A stretch of DNA of 64,000 nucleotides from Bacillota bacterium (GCA_023623175.1 JAMNXU010000038.1:1-64000), one strand, 5' to 3'; shown: positions 8,003-18,134, numbered from the stretch's first letter. Made by a program: numbers and translations. The notes: generated by a model not told the origin, from the sequence alone.

Positions 8003-11000
8003 ATGCCGTATTATCACAAGCTCACAAAAAATTATCTTGAGCAGACCCTGAAAAGAATCAAGGATTCCATATACAGGCCGGTAGCAGACCTCGATGTCAC
8101 TATTTATGTAACAGAGGAACCCGTGCCTTTTTCAATGAAAGAATCAGGGACAATGCGGAAAATTTCCGTCGGTGAAACCTGGGGCAAGCTATGGGATTGC
8201 GCATGGTTTCACTTTACCGGCGAAGTTCCTGAAACGGCAAAAGGTGAGAATGTCGTCCTGCTGATAGACGTCAGCGGCGAAGCATGCGTTTTCGATGAAA
8301 ACGGTTGCCCGGTGCAGGGCCTTACAACGGCCTCATCGGCTTTTGCCCGATTCCAGGGATTGCCGGACAAGAGGGTTGTCCGGATGTTTGAAAAAGCCAG
8401 GGGAGGAGAGAAGATCGACTTATGGGCCGATGCCGGATGCAATGACCTTTTCGGGAATTACCAGGACAACGGGATTCTCATGGAAGCCTGCATCGCAATT
8501 TGCAATGAAAACATGGAGCAGCTGTATTACGACTTTGAAGTTTTATTTGACCTGATGAACAGCCTGTCAGAAGACAGGGCAAGGCACCACAGCATCCTGT
8601 GGACGCTGAACGAAGCGGCAAATACCTTGAAAAACTTCACTTCCGAAGAAGCTGCAAAAGCCCGCGAATTATTGTCCAAAGAGCTGAACAAGAAGGGCGG
8701 GGATCCGTCGATTACCGTCAGTGCCATAGGACACGCGCACATTGACCTCGCATGGCTCTGGCCCGTTCGCGAGACGATCAGGAAAGGCGCCCGCACTTTC
8801 TCCACGGTGCTAAAAAATATGGAGCGTTATCCCGATTATGTATTCGGCGCGAGCCAGCCCCAGCTCTTCCAATGGATGAAGGATTACTATCCTGCTCTCT
8901 ATGAGAAGATTAAGCAGCGTGTGGCCGAGGGACGCTGGGAAGTCCAGGGAGCAATGTGGGTGGAGGCCGACACCAATATATCGGGAGGCGAAGCGCTGGT
9001 AAGGCAGGTCCTTTATGGCAAGATGTTTTTCAGGGATGAATTCGGTATAGATATGAAATACCTGTGGCTTCCCGACGTGTTCGGGTACACTGCGGCGCTG
9101 CCCCAGATTCTCAAAAAGTCCGGCGTTGACTATTTTATGACCACGAAGCTGTCCTGGAGCGAATTCAATACTTATCCCCATCACACTTTCTGGTGGAAGG
9201 GCCTTGACGGAAGCAGGGTCCTGACCCACATGTCTCCCGGGGACAGCTACAACAGCCCCGTTACGCCAAATGCCATCATAAGGGCTGAAAACCGGTACCT
9301 CGACAAGGGCGTCTGTGACGGATTCTTAATACTATTCGGTATAGGGGACGGTGGCGGAGGTCCGGGCGAAGAGCATCTTGAAAGGCTCAGGCGTGAAAAG
9401 AACCTGGAAGGTCTGCCCCCTGTGGTGCAGGAGCCGGCCATAAACTTCTTTAGGAGAATAGAAGCCGGCGCGGACAGGTATAAAACATGGCAGGGCGAGC
9501 TTTACCTCGAATTCCACCGCGGAACCTACACATCCCAGGCCCGCAATAAGCGCTACAACAGAAAGCTGGAACTTGCGCTGCGCGACCTTGAAATAGCTTC
9601 GGTTATGGCTATGATCGAATCCGGAAAACCCTATCCCCAGGAGGAACTGGAAAAGATGTGGAAGGAAGTGCTGTTCTACCAGTTCCACGATATCCTGCCG
9701 GGTTCGTCCATAACGCGCGTTTATACCGAATCCCTCGAGGGTTATAAACGCATTGAGGAAAATACGAAAAAACTGACTGCCGATGCATATAGCGCCTTAT
9801 CGAAAGCCGGGCTCAATAAAGCAGCTGAAGATGTCGCAGCAAGGGATAGAGCAACAGGCTGCGAAGTGACTGATGATAATTCGGCTAACAATTGTAATGT
9901 GACACGTGATAATACGGCACAATGTAATGCGGAGGTCCGGAATATGAACGTGTACAACACGCTGTCCTGGGAACGCACTGAATGGATAAAGGTGAACGGG
10001 CAGTGGAAACGCGTAACCGTACCTGCCATGGGAGCGGCGGATTTGTCCTCAGCGTGTGCCGATGTGCCGGAAGTCTGCAGCGGCAGTGAAAACAGGCTGG
10101 AAAATGACTGCCTCGTTGTTGAATTTAATGCTGAAGGAGACATTGTCTCAATTTACGACAAGAAAAATGACCGGCAGGTCCTTGCGGGCGAACCGGCCAA
10201 CAGGCTCGCAGTCTATGATGATATCGGCGACGCCTGGGACATTAAGATAATGTATGAAGAAAAAGCGCCTGATACTTTCTCGCTTGAAAGAGTCGAGACT
10301 GTACAAGACGGTCCGAAGGTAATCCGCAGGAGCCATTACTGTTACAATCAATCCGCGCTTGTGCAGGAAATAATACTCACCGCCGGCAGCCCGAGGATAG
10401 ATTTTGTAACAAGGGTCGACTGGAAGGAACGCGGCAAAATGCTCAGGACGGATTTTACCGTAAACGTTTTTGCGGCTGAGGCAACCTGCGATATTCAGTT
10501 CGGCAACCTGAAGCGTCCCGCTCACAGGAATACAAGCTGGGATATGGCAAAATACGAGGTTTGCGCCCACAAGTGGGTTGACCTGTCCCAGGGAGATTAT
10601 GGCGTAGCGCTGCTCAATGACTGCAAATACGGCTACAAGATCCATGAGAACACCATAGGGCTCAATTTGCTGAGGAGTCCGAGCTATCCCGATCCCGTGG
10701 CCGACTGCGCAGTGCATGAGTTCACCTATTCGCTGCTGCCGCACAGCGGTGATTACAGGAAGGGCAATGTCGTAAGGGCCGGGTACGAGCTCAACGTGCC
10801 GCTCGCAGTTGTACCCGGGTCAAAGGATTCCGGGTTCCTCAAAAGGCCGCTCGTCTCCGTTGATGCGGAGAATGTAATCGTGGAAGCGGTTAAGAAAGCC
10901 GAGGACAACAACGACATCATCATAAGGCTTTACGAATGCCACGGAGCCGGCGCCAGGACCGGAATAAGCCTTGGTTTCGGTTATAAATCGGTCCGGCTGG

Positions 11001-11104
11001 TCAACTTAATGGAAGAACCCGTTGATGACGATGCATTTGACAGCAAGCGCATGGAGCTTGTTTTCAGACCTTACGAAATCCACACGCTGAGAGTGGAGTT
11101 GTAA
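8003..11104 (+). CDS. alpha-mannosidase, glycoside hydrolase family 38
   Basis: Cytoplasmic exo-mannosidase of 1033 residues, a usual size for bacterial GH38; no signal peptide. The catalytic domain starts near residue 238 with AIGHAHIDLAWLWP (zinc ligands H and D). It continues with WVEADTNISGGEALVRQ and LWLPDVFGYTAALPQ, whose Asp is the nucleophile in the family. A central helical domain holds FHDILPGSSI, and a beta-sandwich C-terminal half follows. Between them, around residues 610-650, lies a short Asn/Cys-rich stretch of repeats (CEVTDDN, CNVTRDN) that looks inserted. GAGGTGACC lies before the ATG. It stands alone, ahead of a bidirectional terminator, and probably trims imported alpha-mannosides. 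Confidence 0.95.
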   Translation: MPYYHKLTKNYLEQTLKRIKDSIYRPVADLDVTIYVTEEPVPFSMKESGTMRKISVGETWGKLWDCAWFHFTGEVPETAKGENVVLLIDVSGEACVFDENGCPVQGLTTASSAFARFQGLPDKRVVRMFEKARGGEKIDLWADAGCNDLFGNYQDNGILMEACIAICNENMEQLYYDFEVLFDLMNSLSEDRARHHSILWTLNEAANTLKNFTSEEAAKARELLSKELNKKGGDPSITVSAIGHAHIDLAWLWPVRETIRKGARTFSTVLKNMERYPDYVFGASQPQLFQWMKDYYPALYEKIKQRVAEGRWEVQGAMWVEADTNISGGEALVRQVLYGKMFFRDEFGIDMKYLWLPDVFGYTAALPQILKKSGVDYFMTTKLSWSEFNTYPHHTFWWKGLDGSRVLTHMSPGDSYNSPVTPNAIIRAENRYLDKGVCDGFLILFGIGDGGGGPGEEHLERLRREKNLEGLPPVVQEPAINFFRRIEAGADRYKTWQGELYLEFHRGTYTSQARNKRYNRKLELALRDLEIASVMAMIESGKPYPQEELEKMWKEVLFYQFHDILPGSSITRVYTESLEGYKRIEENTKKLTADAYSALSKAGLNKAAEDVAARDRATGCEVTDDNSANNCNVTRDNTAQCNAEVRNMNVYNTLSWERTEWIKVNGQWKRVTVPAMGAADLSSACADVPEVCSGSENRLENDCLVVEFNAEGDIVSIYDKKNDRQVLAGEPANRLAVYDDIGDAWDIKIMYEEKAPDTFSLERVETVQDGPKVIRRSHYCYNQSALVQEIILTAGSPRIDFVTRVDWKERGKMLRTDFTVNVFAAEATCDIQFGNLKRPAHRNTSWDMAKYEVCAHKWVDLSQGDYGVALLNDCKYGYKIHENTIGLNLLRSPSYPDPVADCAVHEFTYSLLPHSGDYRKGNVVRAGYELNVPLAVVPGSKDSGFLKRPLVSVDAENVIVEAVKKAEDNNDIIIRLYECHGAGARTGISLGFGYKSVRLVNLMEEPVDDDAFDSKRMELVFRPYEIHTLRVEL

Positions 11105-11174
11105 GCCGGCATGAAGCAACCATGTGCATTCAAGTAATACGGGCGATATAAAGCAAATAAGACAAGGGAACAAA

Positions 11175-11250
11175 TAATCAATGGCCAATAAAAAATAATA
11201 CAGCCAATATTAAATAATACAGGCTATAAAAAAATACAGGCAATATACAG
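11175..11250 (+). repeat. decayed 17-19 bp tandem copies (AATAATACAGSCWATA-type)
   Basis: AATAATACAG occurs at 11194 and 11213 (period 19). Related copies are AATAATCAATGGCCAATA just upstream and AATACAGGCAATATACAG just downstream. The array lies between the mannosidase stop and its terminator. Confidence 0.75.
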
Positions 11251-11254
11251 TCAA

Positions 11255-11287
11255 AAAAGCAAAGGGAGCCGGTCCCTTTGCTTTTTT
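11255..11287. terminator. bidirectional terminator between the mannosidase and COG0523 genes
   Basis: The stem AGCAAAGGGA with TCCCTTTGCT is flanked by A-runs on the left and T-runs on the right. It can therefore serve the plus-strand mannosidase gene and the minus-strand GTPase gene. Confidence 0.9.
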
Positions 11288-11386
11288 ACTTCCAATATCT
11301 TTGTTTTCCTATATCTAATATAATATTTTTTGTTTATAATTTCTTTTATTTCTCCAAATTTTTCAGCAGCTCTCCTGTCATGCCCG

Positions 11387-12469
11387 TCATATCCTGTGCA
11401 GGGGCCTGGGATATGCAGGCTTGAAGGCTTCAACTTCCCGGACGGTCACGGTGCAATCATGTGCCTGTGCTGCCGCCCCGACGGCTTTTTCCGTTATTTG
11501 ATGAAGCAATTCGGGTTCCGCGGCAGCGCGGATGTTGATTACAAGGGATGCTTCATTTACGCAGGCGGACATTTTCCTGTCGAACTTAACATCATCGTGA
11601 GTGCTCACGCAGCTCAACCTGGCATACTTGTCGCGACTGACAATGTACATTTTCAAATGGGCTATCTCATTTTGATTTTCTGCAAGGGCGGCTTTTACTG
11701 CTTCAGCGGTCTGTTCCAGGAATGAATCGGCATTGAAACCGTCCTTACAGTTCACTGCCGCAGTAAGATTGAGCCAGCCTAGGAATGCTTCCGCCCTTGC
11801 ATAAATGTCGTATTCTATATCAAGCGAAGGTTTTCCGGTTGCCGGCTTATACTCAGCTATCTTCGAAAGCCATACTTCCAGTCCCTTTCGCTTTTTCGCG
11901 CTGACAGGAATGACATCGGCCCCTGGATATTCATGCTGCAGGAAGGAGAGCATGTCCTCGGTTTCTGCAGGCAACAGAGTATCGGTTTTGTTCAGCAAAA
12001 TAATATCGGCTTCTTCGAGCTGCTTTCTGAAAAGGTAGTTGATTTCATCGGGGAACGGGCTTTCCGATTCCGACATTACTTTCCACAGCCTGAGAGGGTC
12101 CACGACAACTGAAAGCGGTGACATCGTGAAATTATAGTTGAGCATGGCCATTGGTTTCATTATTGTAGCCACGAGGTCAGTGCAGCTTCCCACCGGTTCA
12201 GCCAGAATAAAGTCGGGAAGATGCTGCTCTGTCATTTGGGAAAGCCGTTCGGCAAATTCGCTGAAGTTGCAGCAGAAACAGCCTCCGGTTACCTCAAGAA
12301 CCGGAAGATCCTGTTGCTTCAGGTATTCTGTATCAACAAGACTGCTTCCCTGGTCATTTGTAATGACACCGACTTTTTTACCGTCGGAACGCAGCATTTT
12401 TGTCAATTCCAAAATGCATGTAGTTTTACCGGCACCGAGAAAACCGCCAATTATAACCAGTTTGGTCAT
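11387..12469 (-). CDS. COG0523 (CobW/P47K) metallochaperone GTPase
   Basis: Protein of 360 residues from the ATG at 12469. Walker A is GGFLGAGKTT (8-17), the metal-binding CxCC is GCFCC (C64-x-C66-C67), and the G4 motif is LLNKTD; Walker B is replaced by LAEPVGS-type sequence as in the family. Such proteins hand metal (Zn or Co) to client enzymes using GTP. A longer reading from TTG 12544 would overlap the upstream stop but lacks a binding site and places the P-loop unusually late. It follows the glycosyltransferase on the same strand. In Clostridia, COG0523 genes often sit near corrinoid or UroD-like methyltransferase genes; one such gene lies 1.7 kb away, so a link is possible but unproven. 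Confidence 0.88.
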   Translation of the reverse strand: MTKLVIIGGFLGAGKTTCILELTKMLRSDGKKVGVITNDQGSSLVDTEYLKQQDLPVLEVTGGCFCCNFSEFAERLSQMTEQHLPDFILAEPVGSCTDLVATIMKPMAMLNYNFTMSPLSVVVDPLRLWKVMSESESPFPDEINYLFRKQLEEADIILLNKTDTLLPAETEDMLSFLQHEYPGADVIPVSAKKRKGLEVWLSKIAEYKPATGKPSLDIEYDIYARAEAFLGWLNLTAAVNCKDGFNADSFLEQTAEAVKAALAENQNEIAHLKMYIVSRDKYARLSCVSTHDDVKFDRKMSACVNEASLVINIRAAAEPELLHQITEKAVGAAAQAHDCTVTVREVEAFKPAYPRPLHRI

Positions 12470-12540
12470 TTTCAACCTGAACACTCCGTTCCTTTTATTT
12501 ATTATATTACCGGGTATTATCAGGGATTTTCGCAGTTTTT

Positions 12541-14010
12541 TCAAGAGCGGCTAATGCGGAGAATTCGCCTAAGTTTCTCCGAAACCAGGCTTATTCCGTA
12601 TCCGCTGAGTATGAAGAAAGCCGGCATGGCGAGGTAGCGGTACCTCAGCTGGATTTCAATAAAGAGAAGTACGGCTGCATATCCCAGTATGAGAACAAGG
12701 TAAAGGAGATAGCCGGGATTACTGCCCTTTCTCAGGGTCAAGTACCCGAGACCGGTTAATATGTAAAATACAATGGCGGAGTAGAAGCATTTTTCACAAT
12801 ATAGCATAAAACTGATTTTAAATGGCGTCAGGTTCGTGCCGGGGGCGACGAAACTTATAAAAGAATGGTCAAAATCGGACCACATTATTCTGATTTTAGC
12901 CTTGAGAAGTGACGTAAGCTTTTTAACGTCCGCTGTGCGTTCCCTGATCAGTTTGAGTTCTTCGATTGCGCGTTCCCTGCCGAGCGGGAACCTGGATATA
13001 CGCGCAAAGTCGCTGGAACTGTACTGGCCGTAAGTATCATAATTCAACCCAACGACAAATTTCCACAACGGGTCCCGGTTTGAAAGCGGGAAGTCTGAAA
13101 TGCCGCTGCTTATCAATACGAGATCTGCAATTTTTATTACAGCAAAAAATACAACCAGTGTGCCTGCTATTATACCGACATTTCGCGAAAATGCACCTGT
13201 TTTCTTTTCCTTTTTAAAAAAAAGAAGGAACACAAAAATCGCCATGAGAATTAAGGGACCTTCGGGCCTTATTATATTACCCAGCGCTGCAGTCAGTCCC
13301 AGCAGGACGAAACTGTGATTTTTCAGTTTGCCCGCCGCGAGGTACAGCGCAATATAGAAAAGAAAGGTTGCGAGGACCTGGTTTGTCAGGACGGAGCACA
13401 TGTATATGCTTGGGGGGAACAGGCTGTAAGCAAGTGCGGCCGTTCTTCCCGCATTTTCGCTGAATACCCTCCTTGCGGCAAGGTATACCATGATGCAGGT
13501 TCCCGTACTGAAGACAGCATTCAGGATTTTGAGGGCCAGCCACCCCTGGCCGAAAATCCTTATTACCAGGGCCTGGTAGGATACGAAACCTATCTGGTAA
13601 ACCCAGTAGAGAAAATACTCGGCTTTTTTGACAAAATCGTAATTTCCCTTTGCAACTTCTTCGGCGCCCCGGTACAGCAGCATGAAATCCGACACGGGTG
13701 TCGAGTCAAAGAGCAGGATAAAGGCAAGCCTCAGTGTAAAGGAGAGCCCGGCCAGCGCTATAATAAAGCTTAACGGCCTGATGCGGAGGCTTCCCGCAAT
13801 AATATCGACCAGCACAAAGCCTGTAACGGCGAGAAAAATGAATACGACGGATAATACCAGGAAATTGGCGTTGTGAATGATATATGCCGCTTTCAGCTTA
13901 TGCGTGAAAATATACCTCAGGCTGTTATATTCAATATGTAAAAAAAACAAAAAGCCTGCGGCCGTGAGAATAAGCCGCAATACTGCTGAAAACCTTTCCC
14001 TGTGCTTCAT
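12541..14010 (-). CDS. GT-C fold glycosyltransferase (GT39/PMT-like membrane protein)
   Basis: Protein of 489 residues with about 11-12 membrane spans. The first external loop after helix 3 contains DSTPVSDFMLLYRGAEEVAKGNY, where the acidic residues match the catalytic Asp position of GT-C enzymes. A later helix pair holds FPPSIYMCSVLTNQ, and a loop has IIRPEGP. These features match polyprenyl-phosphate-sugar-dependent mannosyl/arabinosyl transferases (PF13231-like) that act outside the membrane. Its stop is 72 bp before the COG0523 start. Acceptor unknown: protein O-glycosylation or a cell-wall glycan are both possible. Confidence 0.8.
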   Translation of the reverse strand: MKHRERFSAVLRLILTAAGFLFFLHIEYNSLRYIFTHKLKAAYIIHNANFLVLSVVFIFLAVTGFVLVDIIAGSLRIRPLSFIIALAGLSFTLRLAFILLFDSTPVSDFMLLYRGAEEVAKGNYDFVKKAEYFLYWVYQIGFVSYQALVIRIFGQGWLALKILNAVFSTGTCIMVYLAARRVFSENAGRTAALAYSLFPPSIYMCSVLTNQVLATFLFYIALYLAAGKLKNHSFVLLGLTAALGNIIRPEGPLILMAIFVFLLFFKKEKKTGAFSRNVGIIAGTLVVFFAVIKIADLVLISSGISDFPLSNRDPLWKFVVGLNYDTYGQYSSSDFARISRFPLGRERAIEELKLIRERTADVKKLTSLLKAKIRIMWSDFDHSFISFVAPGTNLTPFKISFMLYCEKCFYSAIVFYILTGLGYLTLRKGSNPGYLLYLVLILGYAAVLLFIEIQLRYRYLAMPAFFILSGYGISLVSEKLRRILRISRS

Positions 14011-14156
14011 ACTTTTTTCTGGTCTCCTGTATTTTACTGGTTTTTGTAAACTAATGTTCCTGCAACTAAAATTTTCTAATTAATATTTTGGTTTATTTAG
14101 CGCGTTCTTATACTGATTGGTCTTTGTACCGTATAACTTTTTCTTAGTATTGCATT

Positions 14157-15320
14157 TCAGGCATAAAGCCGGTCAACGGCTTCATTTGCCCTGTTCCAGC
14201 ATTCGATGACGCTGTCCAGCCTGTCGTCGCCGCATGAATACTGAAGCAGCAACAGGCTCCTGCCATCTTTTCTTGAAGCTTTCAACAGTTCAGCAAAGCT
14301 GTTTGTCAGGGATTCGTCAGTGCTGTCATCAATTACGGGGCCGACTGCTCCATAGTATATTTTTCCGCGTTCGGCGCAATCCTTGAGTACCCGCATGATG
14401 TCATTCTTTTCGGGATTGCCGAAATTAATGCCGTAAGCTTTTTCCGATTTCATTACCGCGTCGTACAGGTGGGGATTTGAGCCGCAATAATGTATATAGC
14501 CTCCGCCGAAGCGGTCGAGTATCCTGTTCATGTATGGCACGACGAATTCTTCTATATGGTCTTTTGAAAGAAGCGTGGACGTGTCTTCGCTGATCTTGAT
14601 TCCGCCCATGGACCGTGGGATTACGAGCTCATTGTAGTGGGCAATCATTTTTTCGGATCGGGGCATAACCTTCAGGCATTCGTCCATGCCCATGAAAATG
14701 GCTTCACAGCTGAGCTCGAGCAGGTGATGGACAAAACGGGGATCGTCATACAAATCATAGAATATGTCGTCGCCGTAAACTATGTGGGCAGTGTCGAACG
14801 CTCCCTGCAGATCCATGGGGAAAACAAGGCAACCGGTGCCTTCAAGCTTTTCAGCCATGTAGGCCATATGCTCAAGACCGGCCTTGAATTCATCGCTGAG
14901 CTTTATATCTTCCGGTCCCATTTTTGACAGTTCTTCTTTCGACTTATGCTCCAGTACCCAGGGCATTTTGTCTTCAAAGAGCTCCTGCCTGACACCGAGA
15001 AGTGTGGGGAAAATGCCGCATCCCATATTGGCCCTGACTGACGGAACCGATCCGACCGGCCCCCTGCTGTTGGCTGCAGCCACGGTCAGCGCGCCGTTTA
15101 GCTGGTCGGTGAGCATTTTCTCGGAATCATAATGGGTTTCCTTGGTATTGTACGAAGGCATGCCTTCGACGGGCGCGGATTTTGTTCTGCAATGCAGAAG
15201 AAGAGGTTGGGCTGCCGGTTTTTCGCCGTTCCAGAGGCGGAGCTGCATTTCGGCCGATGCTTCAAAGGCTTCCCTGTGGGATCTGAGAATCTCGATTGCC
15301 TTGCCTGCGTATTTATTCAT
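14157..15320 (-). CDS. uroporphyrinogen decarboxylase-superfamily (MtaA-like) protein, HxCG type
   Basis: TIM-barrel protein of 387 residues. The start is ATG 15320, with AGGAG eight bases upstream; an in-frame extension has no binding site. YIHYCG near residue 290 gives an H-x-C pair that in corrinoid methyltransferases (MtaA, MtbA, CmuA) binds zinc. QYSCGDD close to the C terminus could supply a third ligand. It lacks the Arg-rich N terminus of true HemE, and no haem genes are nearby, so I do not call it HemE. It is one of five superfamily members in this window. A methyl transfer role is inferred from the family only. Confidence 0.85.
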   Translation of the reverse strand: MNKYAGKAIEILRSHREAFEASAEMQLRLWNGEKPAAQPLLLHCRTKSAPVEGMPSYNTKETHYDSEKMLTDQLNGALTVAAANSRGPVGSVPSVRANMGCGIFPTLLGVRQELFEDKMPWVLEHKSKEELSKMGPEDIKLSDEFKAGLEHMAYMAEKLEGTGCLVFPMDLQGAFDTAHIVYGDDIFYDLYDDPRFVHHLLELSCEAIFMGMDECLKVMPRSEKMIAHYNELVIPRSMGGIKISEDTSTLLSKDHIEEFVVPYMNRILDRFGGGYIHYCGSNPHLYDAVMKSEKAYGINFGNPEKNDIMRVLKDCAERGKIYYGAVGPVIDDSTDESLTNSFAELLKASRKDGRSLLLLQYSCGDDRLDSVIECWNRANEAVDRLYA

Positions 15321-15578
15321 AATAACTGCTCCTTTGCGTTTGATTTTGGTACTACTTCCTTGAGTATGGTTTTCAATGAATGTTATATATGGCAAACCGC
15401 ACAGGCTGATTTGATCATAATAACCGGTGGCGGTATGCGCAAGCATGGTGCCTGCAAAATAATACGGGTGATTCATGGCAACCTGGTGTCAAATCAGCAA
15501 ACAATAAAAACCAATAACATTTCTAATTATAAACTTACTGTGTCACATCGTAAAGAGAAGGGAAGAGTTCCGGACCTG

Positions 15579-16550
15579 TCAATGAACCCCGGTTTTACCC
15601 GGGCCTTCGGGTACGAGCCATTCAATGAATTTTATATAGGCTCCGGTGAAAGGCATGAAGATAACCGCGCTTAATACATTGAACAGGGTATGGGCATTGG
15701 CGACAAGCCTTTCGGAGGACTGGCCGGCAAATTCCGTAAAACGCACTGTAAAATCGGCGAACGGCCTGAAGAAAACCATTACGAGCAGCACCCCTATGAG
15801 GTTGTACAGCGTATGGGCCCACGCAGTTCTTTTTGCGGCGGTGCTTGTGTTCAGCGATGCCAATTGCGCTGTCATGCACGTTCCGATATTATCACCCATG
15901 GTAAGGCCAATGGCGGCGTCAAAACTGATAAGACCGGCGTTAAAAAGCACTATTGTAAGCCCGACAGTGGCGGCGCTGCTGTGAACCAGCATGGTGGTGA
16001 CAAAACCGATAAACACCCCCAGCACCGGGTTGTTCCCGTATTTTACAAACACATTGTTTATTGCAGGACTGCTTTTTACCAGAGGTGCTCCTGAACTTAA
16101 TATGCCGATACCGAGGAACATGAGCCCAAGTCCGGCCAGGGCTTTTGCCAGGTGCCTTGTGCGCTGTTTTTTGGCAAGCAGGTACCATGCGAATCCCGTG
16201 GCGGCCATGGGCAGGGCGATGTGTTTCGGGTTGAAGGACATCAGCTGTGCCGTGACCGTCGTTCCTATGTTGGCGCCGTAAATGATGCCTACGGCCTGCT
16301 TCAGCTGCATGATTCCCGAATTGACAAAGCTTACCGTAAGGAGGGTGACGGCTGTGCTGCTTTGAACCAGCGCCGTGACCGCAATCCCGGTCAGGAATGA
16401 ACAGATGAGATTGCCCGTGAGGGCCGAAAGGATTTTGTGAATGAGACGGGGACCGGCCTTTTCAAGACCGTTGCTCAGCAGCTGGACTCCGTATATTAAC
16501 AGCGCTGTGCCCGCAATAAAATCCAGGATTATTATTAGTGCCAGTTTCAC
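15579..16550 (-). CDS. Na+/phosphate (NptA/PF02690-type) cotransporter family protein
   Basis: Membrane protein of 323 residues with two inverted Na/Pi repeats. Each has a paired serine/threonine signature: ALVQSSTAVTLLT (about 60-72) and MLVHSSAATVGLT (about 187-199). Each repeat also has a GANIGTT/GDNIGTC motif (about 93 and 218). The C-terminal PhoU-like cytoplasmic domain seen in many homologs is absent. A GTG start at 16550 is used. It stands alone on the minus strand. Transport of phosphate or another anion is likely. Confidence 0.88.
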   Translation of the reverse strand: MKLALIIILDFIAGTALLIYGVQLLSNGLEKAGPRLIHKILSALTGNLICSFLTGIAVTALVQSSTAVTLLTVSFVNSGIMQLKQAVGIIYGANIGTTVTAQLMSFNPKHIALPMAATGFAWYLLAKKQRTRHLAKALAGLGLMFLGIGILSSGAPLVKSSPAINNVFVKYGNNPVLGVFIGFVTTMLVHSSAATVGLTIVLFNAGLISFDAAIGLTMGDNIGTCMTAQLASLNTSTAAKRTAWAHTLYNLIGVLLVMVFFRPFADFTVRFTEFAGQSSERLVANAHTLFNVLSAVIFMPFTGAYIKFIEWLVPEGPGKTGVH

Positions 16551-16704
16551 GGCATCTGCCCGCTTTATGCAAAAGGTCCTGATTTATAGATATTGAAACA
16601 GGTATTGAATCAGAACAATATTATCCCTATATCGGCAGAAGCCAGTATTATCAATTACCGGACAGATCTTTGTTTTAACCAGATTTCCCGGTATTGCGGT
16701 CACT

Positions 16705-17895
16705 TTAAAAGAAATCATTCAGGAAAAGCAGCTTTTTTCTGAACACTGCCTTAATTGATTTCAAATTCCCATATACCTTAACACTATCATTCAAAGCGTA
16801 ATCATCAATATCGGTAAATCCGACGGACAGCTGGGACAGCGCCTGGATACTGCATTCCAGGTCAGGTTCGTCGTTTTCCCTCGAAACTTCCAATTCTCCG
16901 TCATCCCATTCAATCCTAAATGTGCCGTTGTTCCATTCAAGGAAACTGTCGCTTACCTTCAGTGTGAGGCTGCCCTTTCCTTCCGGCGGCGGGATCAGTT
17001 CCAGGACTTTTTCCACGTCTATTATCCTCGCCATGCCCCCGGTAACCAGCCCTTTTTCAACCTCATAGGGCTCGGGAATAATATTCCAGAAATCCATCCA
17101 GACCGGTGTCTGAACCTTCAATTTATCGTACTTGGGTATGAAGTTGGTCAAAAAGCCCAGGATGCCGAAAAGGGATTCGCGGTCAAGCCAGACAAGCTCA
17201 TTGACCTCCATGTCAGCCCTTTCATATTCCCTGGGTTTTGATGACGCTATTATGTAAGACTTCGGGTTCCCGCCGTCGTCATACCAGATAAAGGTGTATT
17301 TCCCGGTCCTGTACGGGTCACTGCCGAGCCATCTTTTCCAGTGCTCGTCGGAACGTACCATTGCAAGGTTTTTATCGGCTATGAAGGAATTGTATATATT
17401 GATTATGTCGGAAGCGTCTTCGCCGGGCATGAAAAAACGCACTCTGCCATTTTTGGTGAAACAGCGCAGCGAAGTAAACGGCATGGTGTTGCTGAATTTC
17501 ACATAACCCAGTTCATAGCCGAATTTCCTGTAATATGTATGGGAAAAGGGATAAAGGTATGAAAGTATCATGCCCGTGTCATGCATTTCTTCCATGGCAA
17601 AACGAAGCAGCGCGCGAATATGGCCCTTGTGCCTTTCTTCGGGCAGGGAAGCGACACCGCCGATTCCTCCTGTTTTCACCCTGTGCCCGTTGAGCATGAA
17701 TTCATAGGGAAATAAGGTCAGGCACGAGCACATTTTTCCTTCGTCATTGAAAACAGCGCGTTTAAGCTCGTAATTGGTCATGAACCTTTCGGGTTCAGCG
17801 GCTGCACGGCTGAAATCGGTTCCCGACAAAAAAGCTATGGTTTCTATCTTTTTTGCGTGTATGCATTCTTCGGGTCTGATTTTCCGCACTTCCAT
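16705..17895 (-). CDS. Eis-like GNAT N-acetyltransferase
   Basis: Cytoplasmic protein of 396 residues. The N-terminal GNAT domain has the acetyl-CoA loop motif GGIGGVASLPEERHKGHIRA (about residues 75-95), followed by LSYLYPFSHTYYRKFGYE. A second GNAT-like domain and a C-terminal SCP2/sterol-carrier-like domain (about 290-396) complete the Eis/YitI architecture. Eis enzymes acetylate amines such as aminoglycosides or lysine side chains; the physiological acceptor is unknown. No operon partner. Confidence 0.85.
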   Translation of the reverse strand: MEVRKIRPEECIHAKKIETIAFLSGTDFSRAAAEPERFMTNYELKRAVFNDEGKMCSCLTLFPYEFMLNGHRVKTGGIGGVASLPEERHKGHIRALLRFAMEEMHDTGMILSYLYPFSHTYYRKFGYELGYVKFSNTMPFTSLRCFTKNGRVRFFMPGEDASDIINIYNSFIADKNLAMVRSDEHWKRWLGSDPYRTGKYTFIWYDDGGNPKSYIIASSKPREYERADMEVNELVWLDRESLFGILGFLTNFIPKYDKLKVQTPVWMDFWNIIPEPYEVEKGLVTGGMARIIDVEKVLELIPPPEGKGSLTLKVSDSFLEWNNGTFRIEWDDGELEVSRENDEPDLECSIQALSQLSVGFTDIDDYALNDSVKVYGNLKSIKAVFRKKLLFLNDFF

Positions 17896-18009
17896 GGCAC
17901 GGCCTCCCGTTATTATATTTGCGGCATTTAAAACGATAATCCTATTATATATTTCTCTGCGCCGGTTTTACAATATCGGGGCGTAACTCATGATACCGGT
18001 TTTTATAAA

Positions 18010-18040
18010 ATTGGCCGTTCCGTACCAGGAACGGCAAAAT
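18010..18040 (-). terminator. probable terminator of the LysM-CAP gene
   Basis: A perfect 8 bp stem, GCCGTTCC with GGAACGGC (18014-18021 and 18028-18035), has a six-base loop. It lies about 100 bp past the CAP stop codon on the minus strand and is flanked by A/T tracts on both sides. Confidence 0.6.
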
Positions 18041-18134
18041 ATTTATATCATTTTATATTATATTGTAACTATGCTTTGTATCTGGGCCGGTATTATTGAT
18101 CCTGTTCCGAGCGATTCTTTTCTTCAGGTTCAGC

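Noticed and set aside
12470-12544. TTG start at 12544 for the COG0523 GTPase, coupled to the glycosyltransferase stop
   Set aside because: No ribosome binding site and a 25-residue extension ahead of the P-loop that the family lacks.
14157-15320. Annotation of the UroD-like genes as hemE
   Set aside because: HxCG or HLDG motifs, divergent N termini, five copies and no haem genes nearby argue against true uroporphyrinogen decarboxylase.
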